From Pseudolactococcus laudensis (GTDB lineage Bacteria > Bacillota > Bacilli > Lactobacillales > Streptococcaceae): a DNA stretch of 64,000 nt. Of the stretch, positions 1-8,958 are shown piece after piece (the stretch's first letter is position 1; every line of letters starts with the position of its first letter). Under the pieces are notes generated by a model, which saw only the letters and a list, made by a program, of their open reading frames with translations, was not told the DNA's origin and did no database searches. The DNA lies in the NCBI RefSeq assembly GCF_013449735.1, contig NZ_JACBNY010000004.1:97317-161316 (forward strand), written 5' to 3'. The translations under genes were made by a program, and so were the position numbers.

Positions 1-37
1 AGCCTCAAAGAGCCGAAACTCAATTTATATATTTTTA

Positions 38-769
38 TTAATAGGCTAAACTAGATAAAAATTGTTTAACACGAGGGTTGTCTTCTGTTGTGAAGAAAGC
101 TTCTGAATTTGTCTCTACGAGAATTTGACCTGCGTCCATAAAGATAACACGGTCAGCGACTTGTCTAGCAAAATTCATCTCATGTGTGACAATCAACATG
201 GTCATACCTTCTAAAGCAAGCCCTTGAATCACGCTTAGGACTTCTCTCACCATTTCTGGGTCAAGGGAGGCTGTCACTTCATCAAAAAGTAAAACTTGTG
301 GCTGCATGACCAAACTTCTGATAATGGCAACCCGTTGTTTTTGACCTCCGGATAATTCACGGGGATAGCTTTCAGCCTTATCAGCTAGTCCAATCCGTTC
401 CAAAAGGGCAATGGCTTCTGATGCGACTGCTGTTTTTTCACGTTTCTGAACTTTTAGGGGGCCTAATAAAATATTATCTAGCACGGTTAAATTTGGAAAG
501 AGGTCATAGGACTGAAACACCATCCCAATCTCTGGTCTAATTTTCTGCCAAGCTAGCTCACTAAGTTCTAAAATTCTATCGTTGAAAATAATTTCTCCGC
601 TATCAATTGTCTCTAGACCATTGAGCGTACGAAGTAGCGTGGATTTACCACTTCCGGAAGGACCAAGTAAAACGAGTACTTCTCCCTTGTCAATGGTTAG
701 CGATACGCCTTTTAATATGTCGCTTTTGCCGAATTTCTTATGGATATTCTGAGCTTCTAAAACACTCAT
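38..769 (-). CDS. Polar amino-acid ABC importer, ATP-binding subunit
   Basis: This 243-residue nucleotide-binding subunit should hydrolyse ATP on the cytoplasmic face to drive import of a polar amino acid. Walker A (GPSGSGKST) lies at residues 36-44, the signature LSGGQKQR near 139 and Walker B (LLFDEVTASLD) near 160; the length is standard for the GlnQ/HisP type. Its start overlaps the stop of the upstream permease by 4 nt, so it is the last gene of a binding protein-permease-permease-ATPase operon. The Walker B follow-up reads DEVTASLD rather than the usual DEPTSALD, a mild departure. The substrate cannot be told from sequence. Confidence 0.92.
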   Translation of the reverse strand: MSVLEAQNIHKKFGKSDILKGVSLTIDKGEVLVLLGPSGSGKSTLLRTLNGLETIDSGEIIFNDRILELSELAWQKIRPEIGMVFQSYDLFPNLTVLDNILLGPLKVQKREKTAVASEAIALLERIGLADKAESYPRELSGGQKQRVAIIRSLVMQPQVLLFDEVTASLDPEMVREVLSVIQGLALEGMTMLIVTHEMNFARQVADRVIFMDAGQILVETNSEAFFTTEDNPRVKQFLSSLAY

Positions 770-1443
770 GTACGTGCCTTCCTTTCTAGGCGTTTAGCTA
801 GTACTGATAAGGGCCAACAGAGGATAAAATACAGGAAGAAAATGAAACCGTAGACCCAAAGTGAGGCTGTCGGAATTTTAATCGTGTAATTTTCTATGAT
901 TTGCTGACCTACCTTAATCATCTCTGGTACGCCAATTATCAAGAGAATGGAGGTTGTTTTAATGACGCGCGTTATAAGATTCAGGGTTGCGGGGATTACA
1001 AGTGGTAGACCCTGAGGCAAATAAATATAGCAGTATTGTTGTCTTTTAGACAGACCAAGCGCACGTCCTGCATCGATTTGTGTTTTCGGAACGCTAATCA
1101 ACGCTGACCTGACGACATCGCTCATTTCGGAGGAAATCCAAAGGACGAAGACTAGTACAGAAACTGTGAACTGGCTAATATCCGAATTTAAAGCTTCTGG
1201 CAGGATGTAATAAAAAACAAATAGTAAAACCAGTAAGGGCATAATCCGAAAAACTTCCAAATATATCTTGAAAATCAGTTTGATCATCCTTGAATTCGAG
1301 GTTCTGAGTATACCAAATAACACACCTAGTAGTAAACCAATGACGAGAGAAACAACTGAAATTTTAGCAGCTAACCACATACCACCCAAAATTCGGGACA
1401 TGTTGTTACCATCAAAAAGGATATTAAGACCCGAAGATGCCAT
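766..1443 (-). CDS. Polar amino-acid ABC importer, permease
   Basis: This 225-residue membrane permease of the HisM/GlnP family has about five hydrophobic segments and the cytoplasmic EAA-type loop (GRALGLSKRQQ, near residue 127) that docks on the ATPase. It overlaps the ATPase start by 4 nt and the second permease stop by 20 nt, so translation of the three genes is probably coupled. It most likely forms a heterodimer with the neighbouring permease. Substrate unknown. Confidence 0.9.
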   Translation of the reverse strand: MASSGLNILFDGNNMSRILGGMWLAAKISVVSLVIGLLLGVLFGILRTSNSRMIKLIFKIYLEVFRIMPLLVLLFVFYYILPEALNSDISQFTVSVLVFVLWISSEMSDVVRSALISVPKTQIDAGRALGLSKRQQYCYIYLPQGLPLVIPATLNLITRVIKTTSILLIIGVPEMIKVGQQIIENYTIKIPTASLWVYGFIFFLYFILCWPLSVLAKRLERKART

Positions 1444-2083
1444 GGCGAACTCTCCTTTCGATATAACTGATAATGAGTGACAAAGGTATTAAAATGACCG
1501 CATAGGAAATAACCAACATCAGCAAGTATTCCCGAGTCAAGTAGTACATACCAATCAAATCCCGTGTCACATTGGTCAAATCCATAATAGCAATAGCTGA
1601 AAAAACCGAAGTTTCTTTCAGTAAGAAGAGCGCATTCGCACCAACAGCTGGGACACTATTGGCAAATCCTTGCGGAAAAATAATAAAACGTGCCAATTGT
1701 ACTCTTGTCAGACCAAGCGCACGACCACTTTCTACTTGAATCCTTGCAACTGATTCAATCCCTCCTCGAAAAGCTTCGCTCATATAACCGCCACCTAGAA
1801 AGGCTAACCCAATAATGCCAACTGTTTCTTTTTCTAGTTGAATCCCAATACGTGGCAAGCCATAATATAGGAAAAAGAGTTGAATCAATAAAGGCGTATT
1901 ACGTGATATTTCTGTATAGGCACTGGCAATTTGCCGAAAAATTGGTAATTTAAAATAGATGACAAAACTCGAAATCAAACCAATAATTAAAGCAAGTGCA
2001 ATACCAATGCTTGCAAGTTTTAACGTGACGCCCATTGCATGTATATACTGCTGCAAAGCTTCGGACATCATTTGACTAGCCAT
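1424..2083 (-). CDS. Polar amino-acid ABC importer, permease
   Basis: This 219-residue HisM-family permease is partner to the gene that overlaps its 3' end. It carries the SGRALGLTRVQLARF loop typical of the ATPase-contact region, and several transmembrane helices. It lies downstream of the binding-protein gene but is separated from it by about 150 nt containing a strong intrinsic terminator hairpin, so it is probably transcribed by read-through at a lower level than the binding protein. Confidence 0.9.
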   Translation of the reverse strand: MASQMMSEALQQYIHAMGVTLKLASIGIALALIIGLISSFVIYFKLPIFRQIASAYTEISRNTPLLIQLFFLYYGLPRIGIQLEKETVGIIGLAFLGGGYMSEAFRGGIESVARIQVESGRALGLTRVQLARFIIFPQGFANSVPAVGANALFLLKETSVFSAIAIMDLTNVTRDLIGMYYLTREYLLMLVISYAVILIPLSLIISYIERRVRHGIFGS

Positions 2084-2169
2084 ATTCCCTCCTTAAACAG
2101 CATCATATTTTTACCATATTTCTCTTACCATTTTAACCCTGAATCAATGACCTAGTCTTAAAAATAATA

Positions 2170-2205
2170 AAAGGTCGTGATAGGAAATCCTAATCACGAC
2201 CTTTT
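2170..2205 (-). terminator. Terminator/attenuator inside the importer operon
   Basis: A long inverted repeat (AAAGGTCGTGA arm, short AT-rich loop, matching arm) is followed on the minus strand by TTTT. It sits between the binding-protein gene and the first permease gene. Since the permeases have no obvious promoter of their own, it probably works as a partial terminator that makes the binding protein more abundant than the membrane complex. Confidence 0.8.
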
Positions 2206-2231
2206 GATAGTTAACTCAAGTAATATTTAAT

Positions 2232-3068
2232 TTATTTCAAAGCCTCTGCTGACGGTGTATAATCGCCACCATAAAATTTTTCAGACAGTTTTTTTAAAGT
2301 GCCATCTTCCGATAAGGTTTTAATGGCTTTATCCATTTCACCTTTAAGTTTTTCTTGTGTGTCATCCAAGATGTAGTATTCATAGGTTTTAAATGTCGGG
2401 TATTCCTTTAAATCAGGAATGTTGCTAGCAACTGTGACACCATGTGTCTTAGCTAAGTTTTCAGCTGCTGATTTTGAGGCAAATAGAAAGTCAATTTGAC
2501 CAGACTCAACCGCAGCCAAACGGTCAGCTAATGATCGTTCTGAATAAGTCACTTCGATTTTTTTATCTGGATATTTCTTATTCCAGGCTTCAAAAATAGC
2601 ACCATAATTAGTTCCTGCAGGAATCTCTGTTTTCTTACCAATTAGATCTTTAATTGATGTATAATTATTTTTCGTGCTTGAAAAGATAGCATTGACATTT
2701 TCAGAAATCGGATAAGTAAATAAATATTTCTTTTCTCGTTCAGGTGTTTTACCAAAGTTATTGGCACCAATTTGACTACGGCCTGCATCTAAATCCGTTA
2801 AAATTGCTTCATCAGATACAATTTTATAGTTGAATTTATAATCAGGCAATTTTTTATCAACAGCTTTCAATACCTCAATATCAAAACCTGTCAAGGTATC
2901 GCCATCTTTATAAGCATAAGGCTTGGAGTCAGCCGTTTGCGCCACCGTGATTGTTGTCACTTTTTTAGATGTATCCGTCGCATCTTTATTTGACTTACCA
3001 CACGCTGCTAAAAATGCAACACTTAGTAAGCCGACAGCAGCAAGCGCTGCTACTTTTTTAAATCTCAT
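2232..3068 (-). CDS. Amino-acid ABC importer, substrate-binding lipoprotein
   Basis: This is an extracytoplasmic solute-binding protein (SBP_bac_3 family). The N-terminus has a charged start, a hydrophobic core and the lipobox LAAC, so it should be diacylated and anchored to the membrane. The body contains family landmarks such as LTGFDIEVLKA near residue 60 and TPEREKKYLFTYP near 108. The start is placed at the ATG at 3068; an in-frame TTG two codons earlier is closer to the AAAGGGGA ribosome site and is the alternative. An extended -10 (TGGTAAAAT) lies about 40 nt upstream. A sulphur or polar amino-acid substrate is possible but unproven. Confidence 0.9.
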   Translation of the reverse strand: MRFKKVAALAAVGLLSVAFLAACGKSNKDATDTSKKVTTITVAQTADSKPYAYKDGDTLTGFDIEVLKAVDKKLPDYKFNYKIVSDEAILTDLDAGRSQIGANNFGKTPEREKKYLFTYPISENVNAIFSSTKNNYTSIKDLIGKKTEIPAGTNYGAIFEAWNKKYPDKKIEVTYSERSLADRLAAVESGQIDFLFASKSAAENLAKTHGVTVASNIPDLKEYPTFKTYEYYILDDTQEKLKGEMDKAIKTLSEDGTLKKLSEKFYGGDYTPSAEALK

Positions 3069-3157
3069 AATCAAAAAATCCCCTTTTTCAAATTGATAAA
3101 TCTCATTTTACCATAAAAATCATAAAGGACTGCTTTTAAAAATTGTATGACGACTTT

Positions 3158-3192
3158 AAAAAAAGAAATGACCAATTTTGATCATTTCTTTT
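3158..3192 (-). terminator. Terminator after rsmI
   Basis: A hairpin with arms AAGAAATGA/TCATTTCTT and an AT-rich loop follows the rsmI stop and ends in a T-run on the minus strand. It closes the long glnQ-to-rsmI gene run. Confidence 0.8.
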
Positions 3193-4054
3193 ATAAATCA
3201 TGATAGCTTTGATAGAGTTCCTGACGAACCAAACCACGTATTTTGGCAACCTTTTTAATAGCTGCATTAGGTTTTTCACCTGCTTGAATCAAGGCCTCAA
3301 CAGCCTCTAAATCTGTTAAATCAGATGTTTCATCCTGTTTGATAGCATCAGACCCACTCACAATAATCAAGCATTCACCCTTAATTGGATGCGTCTCTAA
3401 CGATGCCAAAACTTCAGAAATACGACCACGTCGATATTCTTCAAAAAGCTTGGTCAATTCTCTCACAAAAGCCACCTCACGGTCACCGTAAACAGCCAAC
3501 ATATTAGTCAGCGTTGCAGCCACTCGGTGAGGTGACTCATAAAAAATCTGACTTTCTGGATAAGCCACTTTTTCAGTTAAAAAAGCGACTTGTTCAGACT
3601 TTTTACGTGGTAAAAACCCATAAAAAATATGTGGTTGCGGTGCAATACCAGAGGCAATCAAGGCTGTAATTCCCGCACTTGCACCCGGTAAGGCAACAAC
3701 ATCAATAGCTTCAGAGATACAGGCTAAAACCAAGTCATGTCCTGGGTCAGAAATCGAAGGTAAACCTGCATCAGAAACCTGAGCAATAGATTTACCCGAT
3801 GCTAAAAATTGCACCATTTTCGAAAGTTTCAAACCACTATTATGCTCGTGAAAACTCTCTTGTGGTGTCTCAATCTCAAAATGATTGAGCAATTTTTGCG
3901 TATTGCGCGTGTCTTCCGAGGCAATCAAATCAACTGTTTGCAAAATTTTGACCGCCCGAAAAGTCATGTCATCCAAATTACCGATTGGTGTCGGCACTAG
4001 ATACAACGTCCCTGCTGATTTTGCGCCCTTAAAACTTTGCTGAAAATTCATCAT
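3191..4054 (-). CDS. rsmI: 16S rRNA 2'-O-ribose C1402 methyltransferase
   Basis: RsmI uses S-adenosylmethionine to methylate the ribose of C1402 in the decoding centre of 16S rRNA. The 287-residue protein shows family blocks in order: GTLYLVPTPIGNLDDMT near residue 14, ASEDTRNTQKLL near 45, VSDAGLPSISDPG near 97 and FYGFLPRKKSEQ near 145. It is the last gene of the tmk-holB-ricT-yabA-rsmI run, an order conserved in lactococci and streptococci, and its stop lies at an intrinsic terminator. Two ATG codons stand in tandem at the start; the first was kept. Confidence 0.95.
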   Translation of the reverse strand: MMNFQQSFKGAKSAGTLYLVPTPIGNLDDMTFRAVKILQTVDLIASEDTRNTQKLLNHFEIETPQESFHEHNSGLKLSKMVQFLASGKSIAQVSDAGLPSISDPGHDLVLACISEAIDVVALPGASAGITALIASGIAPQPHIFYGFLPRKKSEQVAFLTEKVAYPESQIFYESPHRVAATLTNMLAVYGDREVAFVRELTKLFEEYRRGRISEVLASLETHPIKGECLIIVSGSDAIKQDETSDLTDLEAVEALIQAGEKPNAAIKKVAKIRGLVRQELYQSYHDL

Positions 4055-4389
4055 CTATACAAAATCTCCGCGCAATACAGACACGTCTCCCCTGGTTCCA
4101 AACGCTGACCATAAAAATCCCGACAAACATGAAAACCATCTTCGTAAATTTCCTGCAAATTTGACATTGGTACTTTTTTAGTCAAATTTTCATTCTTATT
4201 TTCCGGACTATGCGGCTCTGAAAATTCAGTCAAACGATCGCGCAAGCGCGCATTTTCTAAGCGTAGGCTGGTATTCTCTGTTAATAATTTTTGATAGTTG
4301 GTTTTAATATCACTAACTTGCGTGAGTGTGGCAACCAAACCTTCTTCAAGTTCAGATAGATGCTCAAAGAAAGACATTTTATCTGTCAT
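4051..4389 (-). CDS. yabA: Replication initiation control protein YabA
   Basis: YabA binds DnaA and the sliding clamp DnaN and limits initiation of chromosome replication. The N-terminal half is predicted coiled coil (residues about 5-65), followed by a charged linker and a C-terminal zinc-binding region with the pattern HVCRDF...CLYC. The chosen ATG overlaps the ricT stop as TGATG and has GAGGTGG just upstream; a TTG one codon earlier is less likely. It also overlaps the rsmI start by 4 nt, so translation is coupled on both sides. Confidence 0.93.
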   Translation of the reverse strand: MTDKMSFFEHLSELEEGLVATLTQVSDIKTNYQKLLTENTSLRLENARLRDRLTEFSEPHSPENKNENLTKKVPMSNLQEIYEDGFHVCRDFYGQRLEPGETCLYCAEILYR

Positions 4390-5159
4390 CAAACCACCTC
4401 AATTTCTGAAATATCATAGTCCTGAATATGATTATCCAATCGTACTTTGACAGTATTGGATAAGATATTCAGACCAATTACTCGTGCTTGACCGTCAGCC
4501 GTCTTGATTGTATCTCCAAAATCTGGGAAATTCTTACGCGCCTGACGGTAAAAATCATCTTCATAACTCAAACAACACATTAAACGACCACATAGACCAT
4601 TTAACTTGCTCTGATTCAGCGATAAAGCCTGATTTTTAGCCATCTTAATGCTGACGTTGGGAAATTCACCCATAAATTCTGAACAGCAAAGAGGACGCCC
4701 ACAAGGGCCAATACCGCCAAATGTTTTGGCAACATCTCGTGAGCCAATTTGACGCAATTCAATCCGAGTTTTAAAACTACTAGCTAAATCTTTTAAAAGC
4801 GCTCTAAAATCCACCCGATGTTCTGCCGTAAAGCTAATATATAAGCGTTTGTAATCAAGCGTATACTTGACCTCAATGACTTTCATATCAAGATTGTGGT
4901 CTTGCACCAAACGCTTAACTGTTATCTTAGCAGCATCAGAATCCTGAGCAACCTTGTCAGCTAATTCAAAGTCTAGAATATTAGCCTGAGAAACGATATA
5001 GCCATCACTTACTAGCTCAGACGAAACCTCACGCACAACACGTCCCATCATCTTATATTTTTCAGTTTTAATCACTACAGTGTCAGCAATCTCATAATGA
5101 CTATTACTTGAGACAAAGAGATTGTCCTCACCATGTGTAAATTTGATTTCGTAATTCAT
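4389..5159 (-). CDS. ricT: PSP1-domain regulator RicT (YaaT)
   Basis: This 256-residue PSP1-domain protein is the RicT homologue. In Bacillus the RicT-RicF-YlbF complex binds Fe-S clusters and helps RNase Y mature mRNAs. The cysteine-rich core is visible as GGIGPCGRPLCC near residue 147 and LNGLCGRLMCC near 186, the cysteines expected to hold the clusters. It lies between holB and yabA, its standard neighbours. The organism does not sporulate, so the old name 'stage 0 sporulation protein' would mislead; an RNA-processing role is inferred from the family. Confidence 0.92.
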   Translation of the reverse strand: MNYEIKFTHGEDNLFVSSNSHYEIADTVVIKTEKYKMMGRVVREVSSELVSDGYIVSQANILDFELADKVAQDSDAAKITVKRLVQDHNLDMKVIEVKYTLDYKRLYISFTAEHRVDFRALLKDLASSFKTRIELRQIGSRDVAKTFGGIGPCGRPLCCSEFMGEFPNVSIKMAKNQALSLNQSKLNGLCGRLMCCLSYEDDFYRQARKNFPDFGDTIKTADGQARVIGLNILSNTVKVRLDNHIQDYDISEIEVV

Positions 5160-5229
5160 AATTTTCTTTCTTAATGCCTCAAAGCATCGTTAAATAATCA
5201 AATAAGAAACGACTTTATAGCCGTTCACC

Positions 5230-6093
5230 TTATCCTAAAATAATTTTTTCAAGACTGGCTTGGAAATTCACATTCGCACGCCAGTATTTTTGTGCTGTAA
5301 ATACATTTTGCGCCCATTTAGGTTGGCGTCTTTTGACAAAAAAGATAGCAAGGATATTAAACGACAAGCCTTGCAGTCTTTTATCTTTAAACAAAGGCGC
5401 TAACTGCATGATTTGCAACAAAGCATCATCAGCATTACTAGCCAAGGCCTTAGTGAATTTATCTAACTGCTTGACACTTTCTAAAAAAACCTTATCTGCT
5501 GCCAACTCCTCAGCCTCAGGCAAGGACGTCACAACTTCTGAAATGATACTAGCATCTGTCTTGAGCGTCCCTTTTTGCTCCAAATAGTTTTGAATAAACT
5601 GAGATTGACTTGGAAAAGTAATGACTTGGGCACGCGACTTAATGGTTTCAAGCACCATGTTCTCAGATGCTGTTAAAAGAAAGATGTAAATTTCAGACTC
5701 TGGCTCCTCGATAGACTTGAGTAAAGCATTAGCGGCATTCACATGAAGTTTTTCAGCCCCATCTATAATCACAACTTGCCGATTCGTTTCAAAACCAGAT
5801 TGTGAAAAAGTAAGTAATAAATCACGGATCTGCTGCGTTTTAATTGTTTGCCCGTCAGGACTTACAAGATGTAAATCCGTAAAGTCGTTAGCCGCAACAA
5901 GCCGACATTCTCGACACTGACCACAAGGCAGCCTATTTTTTAGGTCACTACAAAAGCGCGACTGAGCTAACCAGATAGCCATTTCCATCGCACCAAAGCC
6001 ACCTGAAAACAAGAAAGCATGGTGTAACTTGTTATGCTTTAATACTTGAGAAAAACGAGCAAAAAGTTCAGGTTGTAATTCAGAAATTGCCAT
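5230..6093 (-). CDS. holB: DNA polymerase III delta-prime subunit
   Basis: This is a clamp-loader subunit that helps load the sliding clamp at primer-template junctions. The 287-residue protein has the AAA+ fold, four zinc-finger cysteines (C-x8-C-x2-C-x2-C, about residues 48-62) and the SIEEPE motif of delta-prime proteins near 131. It lacks a conventional Walker A, as expected for this subunit. The ATG at 6093 is preferred because GGAG lies 7 nt upstream. The gene begins inside the 3' end of tmk. Confidence 0.93.
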   Translation of the reverse strand: MAISELQPELFARFSQVLKHNKLHHAFLFSGGFGAMEMAIWLAQSRFCSDLKNRLPCGQCRECRLVAANDFTDLHLVSPDGQTIKTQQIRDLLLTFSQSGFETNRQVVIIDGAEKLHVNAANALLKSIEEPESEIYIFLLTASENMVLETIKSRAQVITFPSQSQFIQNYLEQKGTLKTDASIISEVVTSLPEAEELAADKVFLESVKQLDKFTKALASNADDALLQIMQLAPLFKDKRLQGLSFNILAIFFVKRRQPKWAQNVFTAQKYWRANVNFQASLEKIILG

Positions 6094-6727
6094 CAAAAAT
6101 CTCCGGGAACCTTGATTGTAAAGTAGATAGTGTCGCTGCCAAAACTTGGTCTACCGCTTGCGAGGCATCTATCGTCACAATACGCTTAGGATTTGCTTTA
6201 GCAATGGCTTGATAACCCGCACGCACTTTTTGATGCATTTCCTGCGCTTCTAAATCAAGACGGTTAACTTCACGCTCACCTGTCATAACGCGTGAAAGGC
6301 CAACTTCTGTGTCAACATCAAAATACAGAGTCAAATCTGGTAAGAGACCATCCGTTGCAAAAGTGTTAATTGTTTCAACATCCGCTACGTCAATTCCACG
6401 CGCATAGCCCTGATAGGCCACTGATGAGTCGATAAACCGATCAATGATAACAATTTTGCCTTCAGCTAAGGCGGGGCGTACTTTTTCATTCAGATGTTGT
6501 CTACGTGCAGCAGCAAATAAGAGCAACTCTGTCTTACCATCAATCGCAGTGTTTTCAGGTGCCAGTATAATTTCACGAATACTCTCTGCAATCCGAATAC
6601 CACCCGGTTCACGCGTCGTTAAAATATCTGCGCCCGTTTGTGTTAGCATCGGTAAAATTTTATGTAATATCGTTGTTTTCCCAGCGCCCTCAGGCCCTTC
6701 CAACGTGATCAAAATTCCTTTAGTCAT
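6080..6727 (-). CDS. tmk: Thymidylate kinase
   Basis: Tmk phosphorylates dTMP to dTDP in dTTP synthesis. The P-loop GPEGAGKTT is at residues 10-18, the DRF motif ([14 protein letters not shown]) near 96 and the LID region near 145. There is no Shine-Dalgarno sequence before the ATG. Instead an extended -10 (TGATATAAT) ends 7 nt upstream, overlapping the stop of the preceding CBS gene. A leaderless transcript or translational coupling with that gene would explain its expression. Confidence 0.95.
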   Translation of the reverse strand: MTKGILITLEGPEGAGKTTILHKILPMLTQTGADILTTREPGGIRIAESIREIILAPENTAIDGKTELLLFAAARRQHLNEKVRPALAEGKIVIIDRFIDSSVAYQGYARGIDVADVETINTFATDGLLPDLTLYFDVDTEVGLSRVMTGEREVNRLDLEAQEMHQKVRAGYQAIAKANPKRIVTIDASQAVDQVLAATLSTLQSRFPEIFDGNF

Positions 6728-6734
6728 AGTTTAA

Positions 6735-6743
6735 ATTATATCA
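6735..6743 (-). promoter_or_regulatory. Extended -10 just before tmk
   Basis: TGATATAAT on the minus strand ends 7 nt before the tmk ATG, and its TGA is also the stop codon of the CBS-domain gene. No good -35 is seen 17 nt upstream. If active it would start transcription at or one base before the A of the ATG, giving a leaderless tmk mRNA independent of the nitrogen-regulated upstream promoter. Confidence 0.5.
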
Positions 6744-7472
6744 TTTTTTTGCCAAAATTTGGGGCAAATCCGCGATATTGATTAACCCAATCACATCTAC
6801 TGGGCGTACTTTTTTATAATCCGTTACTTTGGTAATCAGTAGAACGACAGATTTTTGACCGTGTTTCATTTCGTCAAGCAGTATTTTTTCCGCCTCAAAA
6901 ATTGAGGCTGATGCTGGGATAAACCTCACAATCGCTTGTGACTGAGCTAACATGTCTGACACTGACGGTTTTTTTGAAACCGTTAATGCATGGACTAAGG
7001 CATTGGCCGTGATGATTTTACGCATGACAAATTTACCATTACGAATGACCGGAAACTGGGTATGATGATGTCGCTTAATCAAATCCATCACGGTCTCAAA
7101 ACCAGCAAATTCTGGCACAAAGATAACCTCTGATGTAAAGAGCTGGCCAACTGTCATCGGTTTAGTCAGGACCTCATAGACGTGTTGAATCAGTGTCACG
7201 ACTTCTGGTTGAATGACAAAATAGTTGTCAGATAGCTTATGCTGCATCATATTGCGTAAATTATTAAACAATTCAAAGTCCATTGCATACTCACGCGCAC
7301 CGGGCATATAGGCCATAATGGCATCTGTTAGCTGTGACATCGGCATATACTTGCCTGTTTTATTGAATTTTTTATTGGCAAATGCCTCTATTTTTTTATA
7401 AATTGCTATAAATTGTTCATTTAATGTGTTAGGTGTCGACTCTAGTTCCGACAGCGTTTGTTTTTCAGTCAT
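6741..7472 (-). CDS. CBS-domain protein, possible nucleotide sensor
   Basis: This protein of about 243 residues has an N-terminal helical region (1-105) followed by a tandem CBS pair (about 110-243) of the kind that binds adenine nucleotides or c-di-AMP. The family resembles CbpB/YkuL regulators, but the ligand is not established here. The start is placed at 7472, where AGAGG lies 11 nt upstream; an ATG 33 nt earlier overlaps the permease stop but has no ribosome site. It sits directly behind the glnQHMP-like importer genes, so it may sense nucleotide or nitrogen state for transport or DNA precursor supply (inference). Confidence 0.75.
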   Translation of the reverse strand: MTEKQTLSELESTPNTLNEQFIAIYKKIEAFANKKFNKTGKYMPMSQLTDAIMAYMPGAREYAMDFELFNNLRNMMQHKLSDNYFVIQPEVVTLIQHVYEVLTKPMTVGQLFTSEVIFVPEFAGFETVMDLIKRHHHTQFPVIRNGKFVMRKIITANALVHALTVSKKPSVSDMLAQSQAIVRFIPASASIFEAEKILLDEMKHGQKSVVLLITKVTDYKKVRPVDVIGLINIADLPQILAKK

Positions 7473-7504
7473 ATAAAAAAGAACCTCTCGGCTCCATTTT
7501 AACA

Positions 7505-8173
7505 TTATTCAAGTGAATTCGCCCAAGATTTCTGGAGCTTGCGTGATAATTGTGAAATCGCAAAGTTGATAACGAAATAAATTAAAGCCACAAAGCCGTA
7601 AAGCATGAAAACTTGGCCAACTTGGAAATACTGCCCCATGAGAATCTGTGAATTACCAAATAACTCTTGTAAAGCAATAACTGAATATAAAAACGAGGTA
7701 TCCTTAATGACCGTCACAAACTGTGAAATAATGGCGGGCAACATCTTACGAATGGCTTGAGGCAATACGATATAAATCAGAATCTGAGCATCTGAAAACC
7801 CTTGTGACTTACCAGCCTCAGTTTGACCTTCTGGTACACCATTCAAACCACCACGGATAATCTCCGCAAGGGCAGCTGTCGTAAAGACCGTAAAGGAAAT
7901 AATCCCTGCAGGCACTGACTTGACTTGAAAAATCAAGAAAACCACAAAAATCCATAACAGATTGGGGACATTTCTGACCACCTCAATATAAACACTCGCA
8001 ATCAATTTGAAAAATGGATTTTTACCGTTACGCATGACTGCTAGTAATGTCCCAAAAATTGTTGAAAGAAAGATAGAAATAAAGGCGATAAAAAGTGTCA
8101 AGCCTAAACCCTGAAAGAGAAATCGAATATTGGTCGCCGTGAAAACCTGCGCCGCTTCTTGTGCTAAACTCAT
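7505..8173 (-). CDS. glnP: Glutamine/glutamate-type ABC importer permease
   Basis: This 222-residue HisM-family permease has the ATPase-docking loop AGKSQGFSDAQIL near residue 125 and about five membrane segments. It is the last of four importer genes in the order ATPase, binding protein, permease, permease, the order of the streptococcal glnQHMP glutamate transporter. A GlnR box at the operon promoter supports a nitrogen-related substrate. The symbol is by operon analogy. Confidence 0.85.
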   Translation of the reverse strand: MSLAQEAAQVFTATNIRFLFQGLGLTLFIAFISIFLSTIFGTLLAVMRNGKNPFFKLIASVYIEVVRNVPNLLWIFVVFLIFQVKSVPAGIISFTVFTTAALAEIIRGGLNGVPEGQTEAGKSQGFSDAQILIYIVLPQAIRKMLPAIISQFVTVIKDTSFLYSVIALQELFGNSQILMGQYFQVGQVFMLYGFVALIYFVINFAISQLSRKLQKSWANSLE

Positions 8174-8191
8174 GTGTCATCTCCTCTCTTT

Positions 8192-8875
8192 CTAGCCGAC
8201 ACTATAGGCATTTTTATTCTTTTCTTCCATGCGACGCGCTAGAGTTGCAAGCGGGAAACATAGAACAAAATAAAGTACACCAACCCCAACAAAGGCTGGA
8301 ATATAGTTAACATTCATTGACGACCACGATTTGGCCGTAAACATAAGGTCAGCACCCGATATAATCGCAACCGTCGATGTATTTTTAATCAAATTGACTA
8401 CCTGATTCGTCAATGGCGGATAAATCATCCGAATAGCTTGGGGCAAAATAATCAGGCGCATGGTATCACCATACGTGAAACCTTGTGATTCTGCAGCCTC
8501 AGTCTGACCTTTAGGAACTCCTTCGATACCAGATCGGATAACCTCTGCGATATAGGCACCATGATATAAACCGACACAAATAATGGCTGTCCAAAATGCG
8601 GAAATAACTAAATCTTTATTTAGAAGTGGAAAACCATAATAGACCACAACAAATTGAATCAATAAAGGCGTATTTTGATACACCTCGACATAAACTCGAC
8701 TGATGCCACGTAAAATCTTATTTCGTGTGGCAGATAACGAGCCAAATATAACGCCTAATAGCATGGCGAGTAGTAAAGCACCAATAGAAATCTCCAACGT
8801 ATAGAGAAAACCATTTGCAAATTGGCCAAAATCAGCAAAAAATGCCTGCCAACGTTCTAAAGCAAAAGGACTCAT
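8192..8875 (-). CDS. glnM: Glutamine/glutamate-type ABC importer permease
   Basis: This 227-residue permease is partner to the next gene, 18 nt away. The docking loop AAESQGFTYGDTMRLI is near residue 128 and the membrane segments follow the family pattern. An intrinsic-terminator hairpin lies between it and the upstream binding-protein gene, so its expression probably depends on partial read-through. The gene name is by analogy with streptococcal glnQHMP. Confidence 0.85.
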   Translation of the reverse strand: MSPFALERWQAFFADFGQFANGFLYTLEISIGALLLAMLLGVIFGSLSATRNKILRGISRVYVEVYQNTPLLIQFVVVYYGFPLLNKDLVISAFWTAIICVGLYHGAYIAEVIRSGIEGVPKGQTEAAESQGFTYGDTMRLIILPQAIRMIYPPLTNQVVNLIKNTSTVAIISGADLMFTAKSWSSMNVNYIPAFVGVGVLYFVLCFPLATLARRMEEKNKNAYSVG

Positions 8876-8890
8876 ATTACACCTTTCTTT

Positions 8891-8919
8891 AATAAAAAAG
8901 CATTAAGCATGCTTTTTCA
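8891..8919 (-). terminator. Terminator hairpin between glnH-like and glnM-like genes
   Basis: A perfect 9-bp stem (AAAAAGCAT/ATGCTTTTT) with a 5-nt loop ends in TTTTT on the minus strand. It occupies the gap after the binding-protein gene, the same place as the hairpin in the other importer operon of this window. Confidence 0.75.
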
Positions 8920-8958
8920 ATGTTCTAACCTACAATGCTGTCATACTTCTAGCAGCAC

